A stretch of DNA of 64,000 nt, from NCBI RefSeq assembly GCF_003634095.1, contig NZ_RBIR01000010.1, forward strand, positions 1-64,000, given 5' to 3'. This stretch comes from Arthrobacter oryzae (GTDB lineage: Bacteria > Actinomycetota > Actinomycetes > Actinomycetales > Micrococcaceae). The translations under genes and the position numbers were made by a program. Position 1 is the stretch's first letter. Every line of letters starts with the position of its first letter. This document shows positions 49,627 through 58,384 of this stretch, piece after piece. The notes under the pieces were generated by a model that had not been told where the DNA came from, did no database searches, and saw only the letters and a list, made by a program, of their open reading frames with translations.

Positions 49627-50448
49627 TTAGAGCCAGCCGAGCGGATCAACGACGTTGCCGTTGACCATCACTTCAAAGTGGAGGTGGCAGCCCGTGGAGG
49701 CGCCGGTGGTCCCGCTCAGCGCGATGACATCGCCGCGGGAGACTTTCTGGCCGACCTTGACCAGGGACGAGGACAGGTGGTTGTACGTGGTCTCCAGGCC
49801 GTCGCCGTGATCAAGAACCACTCGGTTTCCGCCGCCGTAGGGGTGCCACCCATTGAAGGTCACGGTGCCGCTGGCGGCGGCATGGACCTGCGTGCCGCAC
49901 TGGGCGACGAAATCCTGGCCGCGGTGGAATTCACCCACTGTGCCCGTAATGGGGCTGACCCGGTAGCCGAACGGCGAGGCTGTGATCAGCTGGTCCAGCG
50001 GCGGACCCAGCGTGCCGGCCGATGCCGCGCGGGTGATGCTTCCGACCGACTGGGAGCTGAGCAGCTGCTTGAGCTTCCCGTCCGGGTCGCCCTTGGTGGT
50101 GATCGCGGTCCGGCTGAAATCGATCTTTGCGGCGGCGGCGGCCGTGACATCCGGCTGTACAGCGGCGGAGAGCGCGCCCGATCCGCCCGCGTTCGCGGCC
50201 ATGACCGGGCTTGTGAGGGGGGCCGTGGCCGTGAGGATCAGACCGGCTGCGGCCAGGACTATTCCGGCCTTCTGGCCGACGCCGCTGGCAGCGGCAAAGT
50301 CCGTTACCTGACGGAACGCACTGCGTCGTCGACGGCGTTCATCGCGGTGCGGGTCGCGCGGACGTTCGGCGGTCTGCGCGGGAACGGGACGCGGCTCTTG
50401 AGCCGGACCGATCGCGCGGCGACGGCCTCTGGCGGTCTGGGTGGTCAA
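49627..50448 (-). CDS. M23 family metallopeptidase
   Basis: The 273-residue protein has a basic N-terminus, a hydrophobic segment (KAGIVLAAAGLILTATAPLT) and a C-terminal LytM-like peptidase. Zinc ligands are HRGQD (His175, Asp179) and HLHFEV (His257). These enzymes cleave peptidoglycan cross-bridges. The start is TTG with AGAGGAA about 8 bases upstream. Like the NlpC gene next door it follows a c-di-AMP riboswitch, so both respond to the same signal. Confidence 0.9.
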   Translation of the reverse strand: MTTQTARGRRRAIGPAQEPRPVPAQTAERPRDPHRDERRRRRSAFRQVTDFAAASGVGQKAGIVLAAAGLILTATAPLTSPVMAANAGGSGALSAAVQPDVTAAAAAKIDFSRTAITTKGDPDGKLKQLLSSQSVGSITRAASAGTLGPPLDQLITASPFGYRVSPITGTVGEFHRGQDFVAQCGTQVHAAASGTVTFNGWHPYGGGNRVVLDHGDGLETTYNHLSSSLVKVGQKVSRGDVIALSGTTGASTGCHLHFEVMVNGNVVDPLGWL

Positions 50449-50464
50449 GAACGGTTCCTCTCTG

Positions 50465-50700
50465 GAGAGCCTGCGAAGTTAGCTGTCGGATTCGGGTCAG
50501 AGAGTTCACAGACCCGGTCCGCCGTTGCAAGCACCCGGCCACAAAGGCACCCCTGGGGACCACTGTGGAAGCTGCTTGCCGCTGACGGACTTCACCCCGA
50601 GGCTGCCGTGAAGCAGCCGAAAGTGGTTCCCCCGCCCCTGCCAGGAGGTGGTTCTGCTACTGATCCGCTGGCAGGGCTCGGCTTCGGATCAGGTAACGCT
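50465..50700 (-). promoter_or_regulatory. ydaO-type c-di-AMP riboswitch upstream of the M23 gene
   Basis: The minus strand shows CGAAGCCGAGCCCTGCCAG, CTGGCAGGGGCGGGGGAACC, CAGCCTCGGGGTGAAGTC, and the 3' block CCGAATCCGACAGCTAACTT with CGCAGGC. The same blocks occur in order in the riboswitch at 49325-49515. It ends 17 bases before the TTG start. A possible promoter (TATAGT, minus strand) lies near 50725. I see no gene in the 50449-50813 gap. Confidence 0.85.
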
Positions 50701-50813
50701 TTGATATCGGTACTGGGCACTAACTATAGGGGATCAAGCCGCCCGGTAATAAATCCGTAATCGCTCCTGTGCAGAACACATGGGTTGTCCCATGACCGGG
50801 ACGTCGTGGCTGG

Positions 50814-51509
50814 TCAGCCGACGGTTACAAAGACGTGCGCCGCAACCTCCGGCGGCAACTCCAGTGCGCCTTCGATATCAGGAACGCGGACCGAGATGTA
50901 CTCCCCCACGCGCTCCAGCGACACAGGCGCGCCGGGCCGGATTCCGCCCTCGTCCAACTGGGCCAGAAGCTCCGGTTCCACCTGGATCGGCTCCGCGAGC
51001 CGATTGATCGTAATCCGCGAGCCCGGACCATAACCGGCCATGGCGTCCAGCAGGTTCACGATCCCGTCAGCGAGGGCCCCGGAGGGCGCGCCGCCGAGTT
51101 CCGCCAGCCCCGGAATCGGATTGCCGTAGGGCGAAACGGTCGGGTGGTTGAGCAGTTCGAAGATTCTTCGCTCGACGCGTTCGCTCATCACGTGCTCCCA
51201 GCGGCAGGCTTCCTCATGGACGTAGGCCCAGTCGAGCCCGATCACGTCTGCGAGCAGGCGCTCGGCGAGGCGGTGCTTGCGCATGACCCCGATGGCGCGT
51301 TTCCGTCCGATTTCGGTCAGTTCAAGGTGCCGGTCGCCCGAAACAACCACCAGGCCGTCCCGCTCCATGCGGCCGATGGTCTGGGAAACAGTGGGTCCGG
51401 AGTGGCGGAGCCGTTCGGCGATGCGGGCGCGGAGGGCGACAATGTTTTCTTCTTCAAGTTCCAGAATGGTCCGAAGATACATCTCAGTGGTATCGATCAG
51501 ATCCGTCAT
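50814..51509 (-). CDS. DtxR-family metal-dependent regulator
   Basis: The 231-residue protein has the DtxR layout: winged helix (SGPTVSQTIGRMERDGLVVV), a dimerisation and metal-binding helix with RKHRLAERLLADVIGLDWAY and EEACRWEHVMSERVERRIFE, then a C-terminal SH3-like (FeoA) domain of about 70 residues. Such regulators bind iron or manganese and repress uptake genes. A sequence matching 13 of 19 positions of the iron box lies upstream. The divergent gene is serC. Confidence 0.9.
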   Translation of the reverse strand: MTDLIDTTEMYLRTILELEEENIVALRARIAERLRHSGPTVSQTIGRMERDGLVVVSGDRHLELTEIGRKRAIGVMRKHRLAERLLADVIGLDWAYVHEEACRWEHVMSERVERRIFELLNHPTVSPYGNPIPGLAELGGAPSGALADGIVNLLDAMAGYGPGSRITINRLAEPIQVEPELLAQLDEGGIRPGAPVSLERVGEYISVRVPDIEGALELPPEVAAHVFVTVG

Positions 51510-51606
51510 TCAGCTCAGCTCCTCGAGCGCAGTACTTGCGTCATTCCCACCGTACCGCGGGCGGGCTGCCTGCAGGATGCGCCCTGGCGGGATCCGCCGT
51601 ACGTTC

Positions 51607-51625
51607 GCAGGACAGCCTAGCCTAT
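51607..51625. promoter_or_regulatory. DtxR/IdeR-box-like sequence between the dtxR-family gene and serC
   Basis: The minus-strand sequence ATAGGCTAGGCTGTCCTGC matches the DtxR consensus TTAGGTTAGGCTAACCTAA at 13 of 19 positions, including TAGG and AGGCT. It lies about 100 bases upstream of the regulator and about 220 bases upstream of serC. Autoregulation is an inference. The rest of the 51510-51844 gap shows no gene. Confidence 0.4.
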
Positions 51626-51844
51626 TTTGAATTACTCCGGATAATCTCTCCTCCATCCCCGGGCGCTGGTCCGGCACCAGGTGTACTGCGCAGCCTGGGG
51701 CGTCTCAATGACCGGACTATGACAGATCCTTTTCCGCGTCCCCGGGACCCGTCAGGCAGAATGAAAAGGGGCATCCGTTGTAGCTGCCCCAACCAGGCCA
51801 CCTCACCGCCACGCTACGAAACCAGCCGAAAAATTGGAGCCACT

Positions 51845-52975
51845 GTGAGCGACACCAGCATCACGATCCCCGCCAACCTCCTCCCCAAGGACGGTCGGTT
51901 TGGCGCCGGCCCGTCCAAGGTCCGGCCGGAGCAGATGGAGGCCCTCGCCGCGGCATCGGCGAAGCTTCTGGGGACTTCGCACCGGCAGGCACCCGTGAAG
52001 AACCTGGTCGGCTCCGTCCGCAGCGGTCTCAGCGATTTCTTCCGCGCCCCCGAGGGCTATGAAGTAATCCTCGGTGTAGGCGGCTCCACGGCGTTCTGGG
52101 ACATTGCCAGCTTCGGCCTCGTGGAGAACAAAGCACAGCACCTGTCCTTCGGCGAGTTCGGCTCGAAGTTTGCCGCGGCAACCAACAAGGCGCCGTTCCT
52201 CGCCGAGTCCTCCATCCTCAAGGCCGAGCCCGGCACCCGTCCCACCGCCCAGGCGGAGTCCGGCGTCGACGTTTACGCATGGCCGCAGAACGAGACTTCC
52301 ACCGGCGTGGCCGCCCCCGTCCGGCGCGTGGCAGGGGCCGACGAAGGGTCGCTGGTGCTGGTGGACGCGACCTCGGCCGCCGGCGGGCTGGACGTGGACG
52401 TCGCGGAGTCCGATGTCTACTACTTTGCGCCGCAGAAGAACTTCGCATCCGACGGTGGACTGTGGCTGGGCCTGTTCTCCCCGGCGGCACTGGAGCGGGC
52501 AGCACGGATCAAGGCCAGCAACCGCTGGATCCCCGACTTCCTGGACCTCCAGACCGCAATCGAGAACTCAAGGCTGAACCAGACCTATAACACCCCGGCA
52601 CTGGCCACCCTGGTCACCTTGGACTCTCAGGTGCAGTGGCTCAACGCCAATGGCGGCCTGGACTTCGCCGCGGCACGGACCGCGGATTCGGCCGGCCGGA
52701 TTTACCGCTGGGCCGAGGCGTCCAGCTACGCAACGCCGTTCGTGGCCAAGGCCGAGGACCGCTCCAACGTGATCGCCACGATCGACTTCGACGAATCGAT
52801 CGACGCCTCGGCCATAGCGAAGGTTCTCCGGGCCAACGGCGTGGTGGACACTGAGCCCTACCGCAAGCTGGGCCGGAACCAGCTGCGCATCGCCACTTTC
52901 GTCGCGATCGAGCCGGACGATGTCTCGGCGCTGCTCGAATGCATCGATTTCGTTGTGGCCGAACTCAAGAAGTAG
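51845..52975 (+). CDS. serC: Phosphoserine transaminase
   Basis: SerC makes O-phosphoserine from 3-phosphohydroxypyruvate in serine synthesis, using pyridoxal phosphate. The 376-residue protein is of the actinobacterial type: DGRFGAGPSKVRPEQMEALA, GTSHRQAPVKNLVGSVRSGL, ILGVGGSTAFWDIASFGL, and VYYFAPQKNFASDGGLWLGL with PLP-Lys198. The GTG at 51845 has TTGGAG six bases upstream and gives the normal family N-terminus; an open frame extends upstream but encodes no family sequence. Its 3' end overlaps the convergent MFS gene by 11 bases. Confidence 0.95.
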   Translation: MSDTSITIPANLLPKDGRFGAGPSKVRPEQMEALAAASAKLLGTSHRQAPVKNLVGSVRSGLSDFFRAPEGYEVILGVGGSTAFWDIASFGLVENKAQHLSFGEFGSKFAAATNKAPFLAESSILKAEPGTRPTAQAESGVDVYAWPQNETSTGVAAPVRRVAGADEGSLVLVDATSAAGGLDVDVAESDVYYFAPQKNFASDGGLWLGLFSPAALERAARIKASNRWIPDFLDLQTAIENSRLNQTYNTPALATLVTLDSQVQWLNANGGLDFAAARTADSAGRIYRWAEASSYATPFVAKAEDRSNVIATIDFDESIDASAIAKVLRANGVVDTEPYRKLGRNQLRIATFVAIEPDDVSALLECIDFVVAELKK

Positions 52976-54395
52976 CCTCAGCGTCCGACGGCGTCGTCCC
53001 GGCCCGGTGCCCGGATGGCGCCGTCGTTGTGTCCGCCGTTGGGTCCATTGCTTCCGAAGCTGGGTCCAACGCTGCGTCAGCATGTCCGGTCGGCTCCGCA
53101 CCGGACCGGTCGCCGGGCGAGCCGGCCGGGCTGGCGCCCGGTTCCAGGCGGAAGTAGCGCAGCCCGCGCGCCCGGCGGTTGAAGTGGAGCCGCAGGTGCT
53201 TCGCCCGGATGATCCACAGCAGCCCGATCAGCGCCGCGAGCAGCCCTGCGCCGGCGGCGACCGCCATGGACCAGCGAGGTCCGGCGGTGTTGGCCACCCA
53301 GCCGACAAACGGCGCCCCGATGGGCGTTCCGCCCATGAAAATCGCCATGTACAGGGCCATCACGCGGCCCCGCATCACCGGGTCCGTCGTGGTCTGGACG
53401 TAGCCGTTGGCGCTGGTCATCATGGTGATCGCGAACAGCCCGACCGGCACCAGCGCGATGCCGTACCAGAAGTAGCTTGGCGCCAGCGCCGCAAGGCCCG
53501 ATGTCACGCCGAAGGCTCCGGCCGCAGCGAAAATGACACGCAGCCGAGGTTTGCCGCGGCCGGCGGACAAGAGCGCCCCGGCGACCGAGCCGATGGCCAT
53601 GATCGAGTTCATCAGGCCAAAAGCCCCCGCATCGAGGCCAAACTCCGTGCCGACCATGGCCGCAATGAACAGGGCGAAATTCAGCCCGAGGGTTCCCACA
53701 ATGAAGACGGCAACAAGCACCACGACGAGGTCGGGGCGGAACCGCACATACTGCAGCCCCTCCCGGATCCTGCCTTTGCCCGCCGGCGCCCGGGGCAGCC
53801 GCCGCAGCGATTCCGAGGGGATTTTCGCCAGGCTCAGCAACAGTGCGACGAAGGTGAGGGTGTTGAGGAGGAAGACCCAGCCCGGTCCGATAATGGCCAC
53901 GAGAACGCCGGCGACTGCCGGGCCGATCATGCGGGCGACGTTGAACGAGGCGCTGTTGAGGGCCACGGCGTTGGGGAGGTAGTCGTCCTGGACCAGTTCC
54001 GAGACGAAGGTCTGGCGCACGGGGGCGTCCAGCGCGGAAACCACCCCCAGCATCAGGGCGAAGGCATACACGTGCCAGAGCTGTGCCGCGCCTGACAGCA
54101 CAAGGATGCCCAGCCCGGCACTCAGCAGCGCCATGGAGGACTGGGTCAGCACCAGGAGCCGCTTGCGGCTGAAGCGGTCCGTGAGAAGCCCGGCCACCGG
54201 CGCCAGGAAGAGCTGCGGGCCCAGCTGAAGGGCCATCGTGATCCCCACGGCCCCGGCATCGTGGTCCGTCAGGTGGGCGAACACCAGCCAGTCCTGGGCG
54301 GTGCGCTGCATCCAGGTGCCGATGTTGGAGATGAGCGCGCCAACAAACCACAGCCGGTAGTTCAGGATGCGCAGGGATCTGAACGTGGACATCAT
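52965..54395 (-). CDS. MFS transporter, DHA3/EntS-like exporter
   Basis: A 476-residue, 12-segment major facilitator. The start FRSLRILNYRLWFVGALISN and GTWMQRTAQDWLVFAHLTDH, with LLTDRFSRKRLLVLTQSSMA, are the hallmarks of the EntS-type branch that exports siderophores or drugs. The C-terminal 70 residues are hydrophilic and low in complexity. The gene is convergent with serC and overlaps its stop. No siderophore genes lie nearby, so the substrate is open. Confidence 0.88.
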   Translation of the reverse strand: MMSTFRSLRILNYRLWFVGALISNIGTWMQRTAQDWLVFAHLTDHDAGAVGITMALQLGPQLFLAPVAGLLTDRFSRKRLLVLTQSSMALLSAGLGILVLSGAAQLWHVYAFALMLGVVSALDAPVRQTFVSELVQDDYLPNAVALNSASFNVARMIGPAVAGVLVAIIGPGWVFLLNTLTFVALLLSLAKIPSESLRRLPRAPAGKGRIREGLQYVRFRPDLVVVLVAVFIVGTLGLNFALFIAAMVGTEFGLDAGAFGLMNSIMAIGSVAGALLSAGRGKPRLRVIFAAAGAFGVTSGLAALAPSYFWYGIALVPVGLFAITMMTSANGYVQTTTDPVMRGRVMALYMAIFMGGTPIGAPFVGWVANTAGPRWSMAVAAGAGLLAALIGLLWIIRAKHLRLHFNRRARGLRYFRLEPGASPAGSPGDRSGAEPTGHADAALDPASEAMDPTADTTTAPSGHRAGTTPSDAEATS

Positions 54396-54436
54396 GCCCA
54401 GCCCTCCCCCTGCCCGCTCCCGGATTCTTTCAACCG

Positions 54437-55072
54437 CTAGTCGGCCTCATCGGCGGGGCGTTCCCGTTCGTCGTCCGGACCCGCCTCAGCGTCGTCAGCG
54501 GCGGCGTCGGCGTCGTCAGCGTCAGCGTCGTCGTCGTCATCAGCGTCGTCGGCGGCGGCGGCAGCGTCATCGTAGGCGTGCCCGGCGCCTGAGTCCTGTG
54601 CCGGCGTTTCGGCGCCCGATGTTTCCCCGGCCGCCTCGTCCGCCTGCGCGTCTTCCGGGCGGACCCGCTCAGCCCAAGGGATCCAGGCCGGAGCCAGGAT
54701 GGAGTCCTCCGAGGGCAGGAGGCCGAGTTCGTCGACCGTCACCACCTTGGACCGCGAGTTGCGGGTCAGCACGGCGTACCACTGCCAGCCCCCGTAGCCG
54801 GGCAGCTTGGATTCGAAGAGATGGGTCACCAGGCGGTCGCCTTCGCTGCGGGCACCGAGGTGCTGGCCGATTTGTTCGGCGGGGGCAATGCCCTCCACAG
54901 CGGTGCGGGCGACGTCGACGGCGGCGGCCAGGAAGGCGTCAGGCTTGCCGGTTCGCCAAACGGGCACACCGGCGCGCGGGCGGGACCCCTGCTTTGAGCC
55001 GGCTCCCTTGGATCCGGCCGTCGCTGTGGATCCGGCATCCGGCGCCGGCAAGTTATCAGGTTCCTGAGTCAT
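54437..55072 (-). CDS. DUF3027 family protein
   Basis: The 211-residue protein has the DUF3027 core: PDAFLAAAVDVARTAVEGIA, EQIGQHLGARSEGDRLVTHL, FESKLPGYGGWQWYAVLTRN and TVDELGLLPSEDSILAPAWI, then an acidic tail of about 70 residues with long runs of Asp and Ala. The tail DNA is a GTC/GCG-rich simple repeat. The ATG at 55072 is preferred over a TTG three bases upstream. The family has no known function but is conserved beside cold-shock protein genes in actinobacteria, as here. Confidence 0.85.
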   Translation of the reverse strand: MTQEPDNLPAPDAGSTATAGSKGAGSKQGSRPRAGVPVWRTGKPDAFLAAAVDVARTAVEGIAPAEQIGQHLGARSEGDRLVTHLFESKLPGYGGWQWYAVLTRNSRSKVVTVDELGLLPSEDSILAPAWIPWAERVRPEDAQADEAAGETSGAETPAQDSGAGHAYDDAAAAADDADDDDDADADDADAAADDAEAGPDDERERPADEAD

Positions 55073-55080
55073 CAAGAGCC

Positions 55081-55464
55081 TTATACGTCCAGCTCGTCGG
55101 CAACCTTACGGAGGGCGGCCGCTATTGCTTTACCCTTGTTGCCTTCCGGGTACTTTCCGGCGGACAGGGTCCCGGACAGGTTGTCCAGCACGCTGACGAG
55201 GTCCTGGACCAGCGGGGCGAGGTCCTTGGCGCTCGGCCGTTTTGCCTTGGCGATGGACGGCGTCTTGTCCAGCACACGCAGGCCGAGCGCCTGCGCGCCC
55301 TTGCGGCCGTCGGCTACCCCGAATTCAACGCGGGTTCCGGCTTTCAGCTCCGTGATGCCCTCGGGCAGCGCGGACTTGGGCAGGAAGACTTCCTGGCCGT
55401 CCTCGCCAGCGAGGAATCCGAAGCCTTTTTCCTTGTCATACCACTTGACCTTGCCGGTAGGCAC
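55081..55464 (-). CDS. Cold-shock domain protein, long form
   Basis: The 127-residue protein has a CspA-like OB-fold at residues 1-66, with RNP1 GFGFL and RNP2-like VFLPKSAL, and a helical C-terminal extension of about 60 residues (PSAKDLAPLVQDLVSVLDNL) that many actinobacterial members carry. It binds single-stranded RNA or DNA. The GTG start follows AAGG at 8 bases. A spacer of about 180 bases to the next gene may hold a cold-shock leader, but I see no definite box. Confidence 0.92.
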   Translation of the reverse strand: MPTGKVKWYDKEKGFGFLAGEDGQEVFLPKSALPEGITELKAGTRVEFGVADGRKGAQALGLRVLDKTPSIAKAKRPSAKDLAPLVQDLVSVLDNLSGTLSAGKYPEGNKGKAIAAALRKVADELDV

Positions 55465-55641
55465 GTAATCAACCTTCTTCGTTCTGCGGGGACACGACCG
55501 GCGGCCACCGCATCCGCATGGATACGCGGGTTCAGGGTATGACTGCCCGGACCGTGTTGGTCTGTATCTCCAAGGTTATCCTGCCTTGTTCACTTTGATG
55601 GTTTGAGGCGCGGGCGAGGCCGGACTGTTAGCGTTGCCCAC

Positions 55642-55875
55642 ATGACACTCACGCGTTACCGGCGGCCCGTAACTATCATCGCGGCCACCCTTGCTGTGCT
55701 GTCCCTTGTTGCCGTCGGCACCGTCATGGCCATGGCCGTCAACCATGCGGTGGCGCCCGCCTGGATTACCTCACTGGCCCTCTACGGGCTCCCCGTGGCG
55801 TTCATTCTCATGCTCGCGCTCATTGTGGACGGCGTGGTCGCCCGGCGCGGCCCGCGCCGGCCTGACGAAAGGTAA
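55642..55875 (+). CDS. Small membrane protein
   Basis: The 77-residue protein has two hydrophobic segments, PVTIIAATLAVLSLVAVGTV and a second near SLALYGLPVAFILMLALIVD, and a basic tail RRGPRRPDER. I do not recognise a family. It is 10 bases upstream of the helicase-associated gene on the same strand and may be co-transcribed with it. An in-frame start at 55603 is possible, but the ATG at 55642 gives a typical membrane-protein start. Confidence 0.7.
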   Translation: MTLTRYRRPVTIIAATLAVLSLVAVGTVMAMAVNHAVAPAWITSLALYGLPVAFILMLALIVDGVVARRGPRRPDER

Positions 55876-55885
55876 CGTGGGAACG

Positions 55886-58384
55886 ATGTCCCTCATCCGC
55901 GCGCTCAGCAAGGAACTTCAGGCACGGAGCGACGATTCGTTGCGGGCCCTGTTCTGCGCGCGGCCGGATTTGATTTCTCCCGGCGTCCCGGACTTCGCGG
56001 CCCTCGCCGCGCGTGCCAGCGGACGGGTCAGCGTGCAGCGCGCGCTCGAACGGCTCAACCGTCCGCAGATGCAGGTGCTGGAGACCCTGCACCTGTGCAC
56101 GAACGCCGATACCGGGCACAGCGCGTCGGCGGCGATGCTGAAGAAACTGATCAACGGCTCCTCGATGGCCGCCATCGAGCGGCTGCTCCTTTCGCTGCAG
56201 GAATTGGCCCTCGTCCACCGCGCCGAGCCCCCGCACGGCGTGACCTCCGCGGCCGCCAAACAGCGGCACTACCTTCCGGTCGGCAGCCTCAAGGATGTCA
56301 TTGGCATCTACCCGGCAGGGCTGGGGCGCAGCTACACCGAACTCGTGCGGCTCCAGCCGGCCTTCGCGCAACGGGTGGTGCAGTTGGTCGGCGAACTGCA
56401 CCGCAGCGGCGCGTCCGTCTCGCCCGCCACGACGCCGATGGAAGCGGCCCTGTCGCTGCAGCACTGGACGGCAACACCGGAGTCGCTCCAGGCCATCCTG
56501 GCCACGGCGCCGGACCGGACCCCCGCGCTCCTGGCCCGGTTCGGAAACTGGGCTATGGGCGCCGTTCCCCAGGCCCAGCGCCGCGCCTCAGTGGTCCACG
56601 AAAGTGCCGACGTCGGCCCGGTGGACTGGCTTCTGGCGCGCGGACTCCTGGTGCCGTTGGACGCCGCCCACGTCGAACTGCCGCACAGCGTGGGAGTGTC
56701 GCTGCGCGGCGGGTTCGTCATTGAGAACTTTTCTCTGCTGCCTCCGGTCCCCCACCTTGGCCACACGAGCGCAGGGCTGCGCCGCAACGCCGCCCTGGGC
56801 GCCATCGCCGAGACACTGCGGCTTGTGGGCGAGGTGCTGTACGCCGTGCGTGCGCAGCCTCTGGCGACGCTGCGCAGCGGGGGCGTCGGCGTGCGGGAGA
56901 TGCGGCGGCTGGCGGATTCCCTGCGGATCGACGTGCACCAGGCCGGCGTGCTCGCGGAGCTCTGCGGGATGGCCGGTCTCCTGCGGCTCGACGTCGACAG
57001 TTCCGCGTGGGTGCAGCCGCCGCAGCTGGAGTGGCTGTCGCTTCCGCGCCAGGAACAGTGGCTGTGGCTGGTCAATGCCTGGCTGGCCAGCGAGCGCGCG
57101 CCTTCCCTCGTGGGACAGCCCGTGAATGCGGCCGCCCCGGGGGCGGCCGGCCACCGCGGGCCGGCCGGAACCACCATCAACGCGCTCTCCGCCGAGGCGC
57201 AGCGGCCCGACGCCCCGGTGGTCCGCAGACGCGTGCTGGAAATCCTGCACGAGCTCACCCTCGAGGCCGCTGCGCCGGACGGGCAGGCGCCCGTCCTGGA
57301 TGCCGCAGCCGTGCTGGAACGTGCCGAATGGGCGCAGCCGCGGATGGCCCGCCGCTTCAGCTCGCTGATCCGCGGTCTCCTCATGGAGGCCGAGATGCTG
57401 GGCCTGATCGGTTCCGGGGCGCTCAGCCAACTGGGCGCCGCGATCGCCGGCGAGCAGCCCGATGCTGCCCTGGGGATCCTGGGCGAGCACCTGCCCGCGG
57501 CCCTGCAGCACGTGTTGCTGCAGGCGGACCTGACGGCGGTGGCACCGGGCTATCTGGATCCCGAACTGAGCGACCGGCTGCTGACCATGGCCGCGGCAGA
57601 AGGCCAGGGCCCGGCAACCATCTACCGCTTTTCCGTCGCATCGGTCCGCCGGGCCCTCGACGCCGGCCAGGATGCCGCGGCCATGCTGGACTTCCTGCGC
57701 CAGCATTCAGCCACCGCCATCCCGCAGCCCCTCCAGTACCTCATCGAGGACACCGCCGCCCGCCACTCCCGGCTCCGCGTCGGGGCCGCGGCCAGCTTCA
57801 TCCAAAGCGACGACGAGGCTGCCCTGCTGGACCTCCTCAACGCCCCGGCCGCATCCGGACTCGGGCTGGTGCGCATCGCGCCTACCGTGGTCATCTCGCA
57901 CGCCGCGCCGCGGGACACCGCCCAGGCGCTCAAAGGCCTCGGCCTCTCCCCCGTCCTGGAGGACGCGGCCGCCGGCGTCGTCCGCCTGCGCCGCACCACG
58001 CCGGCCACCGGCAGCGGCCGGCCGGTCTACACCGCCCCTCGCACCGCCCCGCCGGAGGCCGACATCGACGCCCAGCTGGCGGTGCTGCGCAATAACGAGG
58101 CACTGGCACCGGGCACGGCAGGCGGTCATCCCCCAGCGGCTGCCCCGGGCAGCGAGGAAGCGACCCAGCTGGGGCTGGAGACCCTGCTGAAGGCGATCCG
58201 CCTCAAGCAGCGGGTGGTCATGAATGTCGTGGACAGCATGGGGAATGCCAGCCGCGAGACCGTTGTTCCGGTAGCTGTGAACGGCGGCCGTGTGCGGGTG
58301 TTCGATCCGGACAAGGAGATCGAACGCGTACTGTCCATCCACCGGATTATCGACGTAGAAGCTACAGAGGAACTGTTCCAGTGA
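55886..58384 (+). CDS. XPB/Ssl2-like helicase-associated protein
   Basis: The 832-residue protein matches the actinobacterial family encoded directly before XPB. It has no helicase Walker motifs. The N-terminal half shows MSLIRALSKELQARSDDSLR, VQRALERLNRPQMQVLETLH and further winged-helix-like repeats; the C-terminal part (about residues 560-690) has the helicase-associated domain type (LSDRLLTMAAAEGQGPATIY and FLRQHSATAIPQPLQYLIED). A WYL-like end with VVMNVVDSMGNASRETVVPV closes it. It may load or regulate XPB in DNA repair. GGGA precedes the ATG, and its stop overlaps the XPB start as GTGA. Confidence 0.85.
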   Translation: MSLIRALSKELQARSDDSLRALFCARPDLISPGVPDFAALAARASGRVSVQRALERLNRPQMQVLETLHLCTNADTGHSASAAMLKKLINGSSMAAIERLLLSLQELALVHRAEPPHGVTSAAAKQRHYLPVGSLKDVIGIYPAGLGRSYTELVRLQPAFAQRVVQLVGELHRSGASVSPATTPMEAALSLQHWTATPESLQAILATAPDRTPALLARFGNWAMGAVPQAQRRASVVHESADVGPVDWLLARGLLVPLDAAHVELPHSVGVSLRGGFVIENFSLLPPVPHLGHTSAGLRRNAALGAIAETLRLVGEVLYAVRAQPLATLRSGGVGVREMRRLADSLRIDVHQAGVLAELCGMAGLLRLDVDSSAWVQPPQLEWLSLPRQEQWLWLVNAWLASERAPSLVGQPVNAAAPGAAGHRGPAGTTINALSAEAQRPDAPVVRRRVLEILHELTLEAAAPDGQAPVLDAAAVLERAEWAQPRMARRFSSLIRGLLMEAEMLGLIGSGALSQLGAAIAGEQPDAALGILGEHLPAALQHVLLQADLTAVAPGYLDPELSDRLLTMAAAEGQGPATIYRFSVASVRRALDAGQDAAAMLDFLRQHSATAIPQPLQYLIEDTAARHSRLRVGAAASFIQSDDEAALLDLLNAPAASGLGLVRIAPTVVISHAAPRDTAQALKGLGLSPVLEDAAAGVVRLRRTTPATGSGRPVYTAPRTAPPEADIDAQLAVLRNNEALAPGTAGGHPPAAAPGSEEATQLGLETLLKAIRLKQRVVMNVVDSMGNASRETVVPVAVNGGRVRVFDPDKEIERVLSIHRIIDVEATEELFQ

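Noticed and set aside
51536..51844. N-terminal extension of SerC
   Set aside because: The upstream 103 codons are open only by chance, lack family sequence, and overlap the promoter region of the divergent DtxR-family gene.
54470..54560. Simple-repeat region as a separate element
   Set aside because: The repeats encode the acidic Asp/Ala tail of the DUF3027 protein and are explained by codon-level low complexity.
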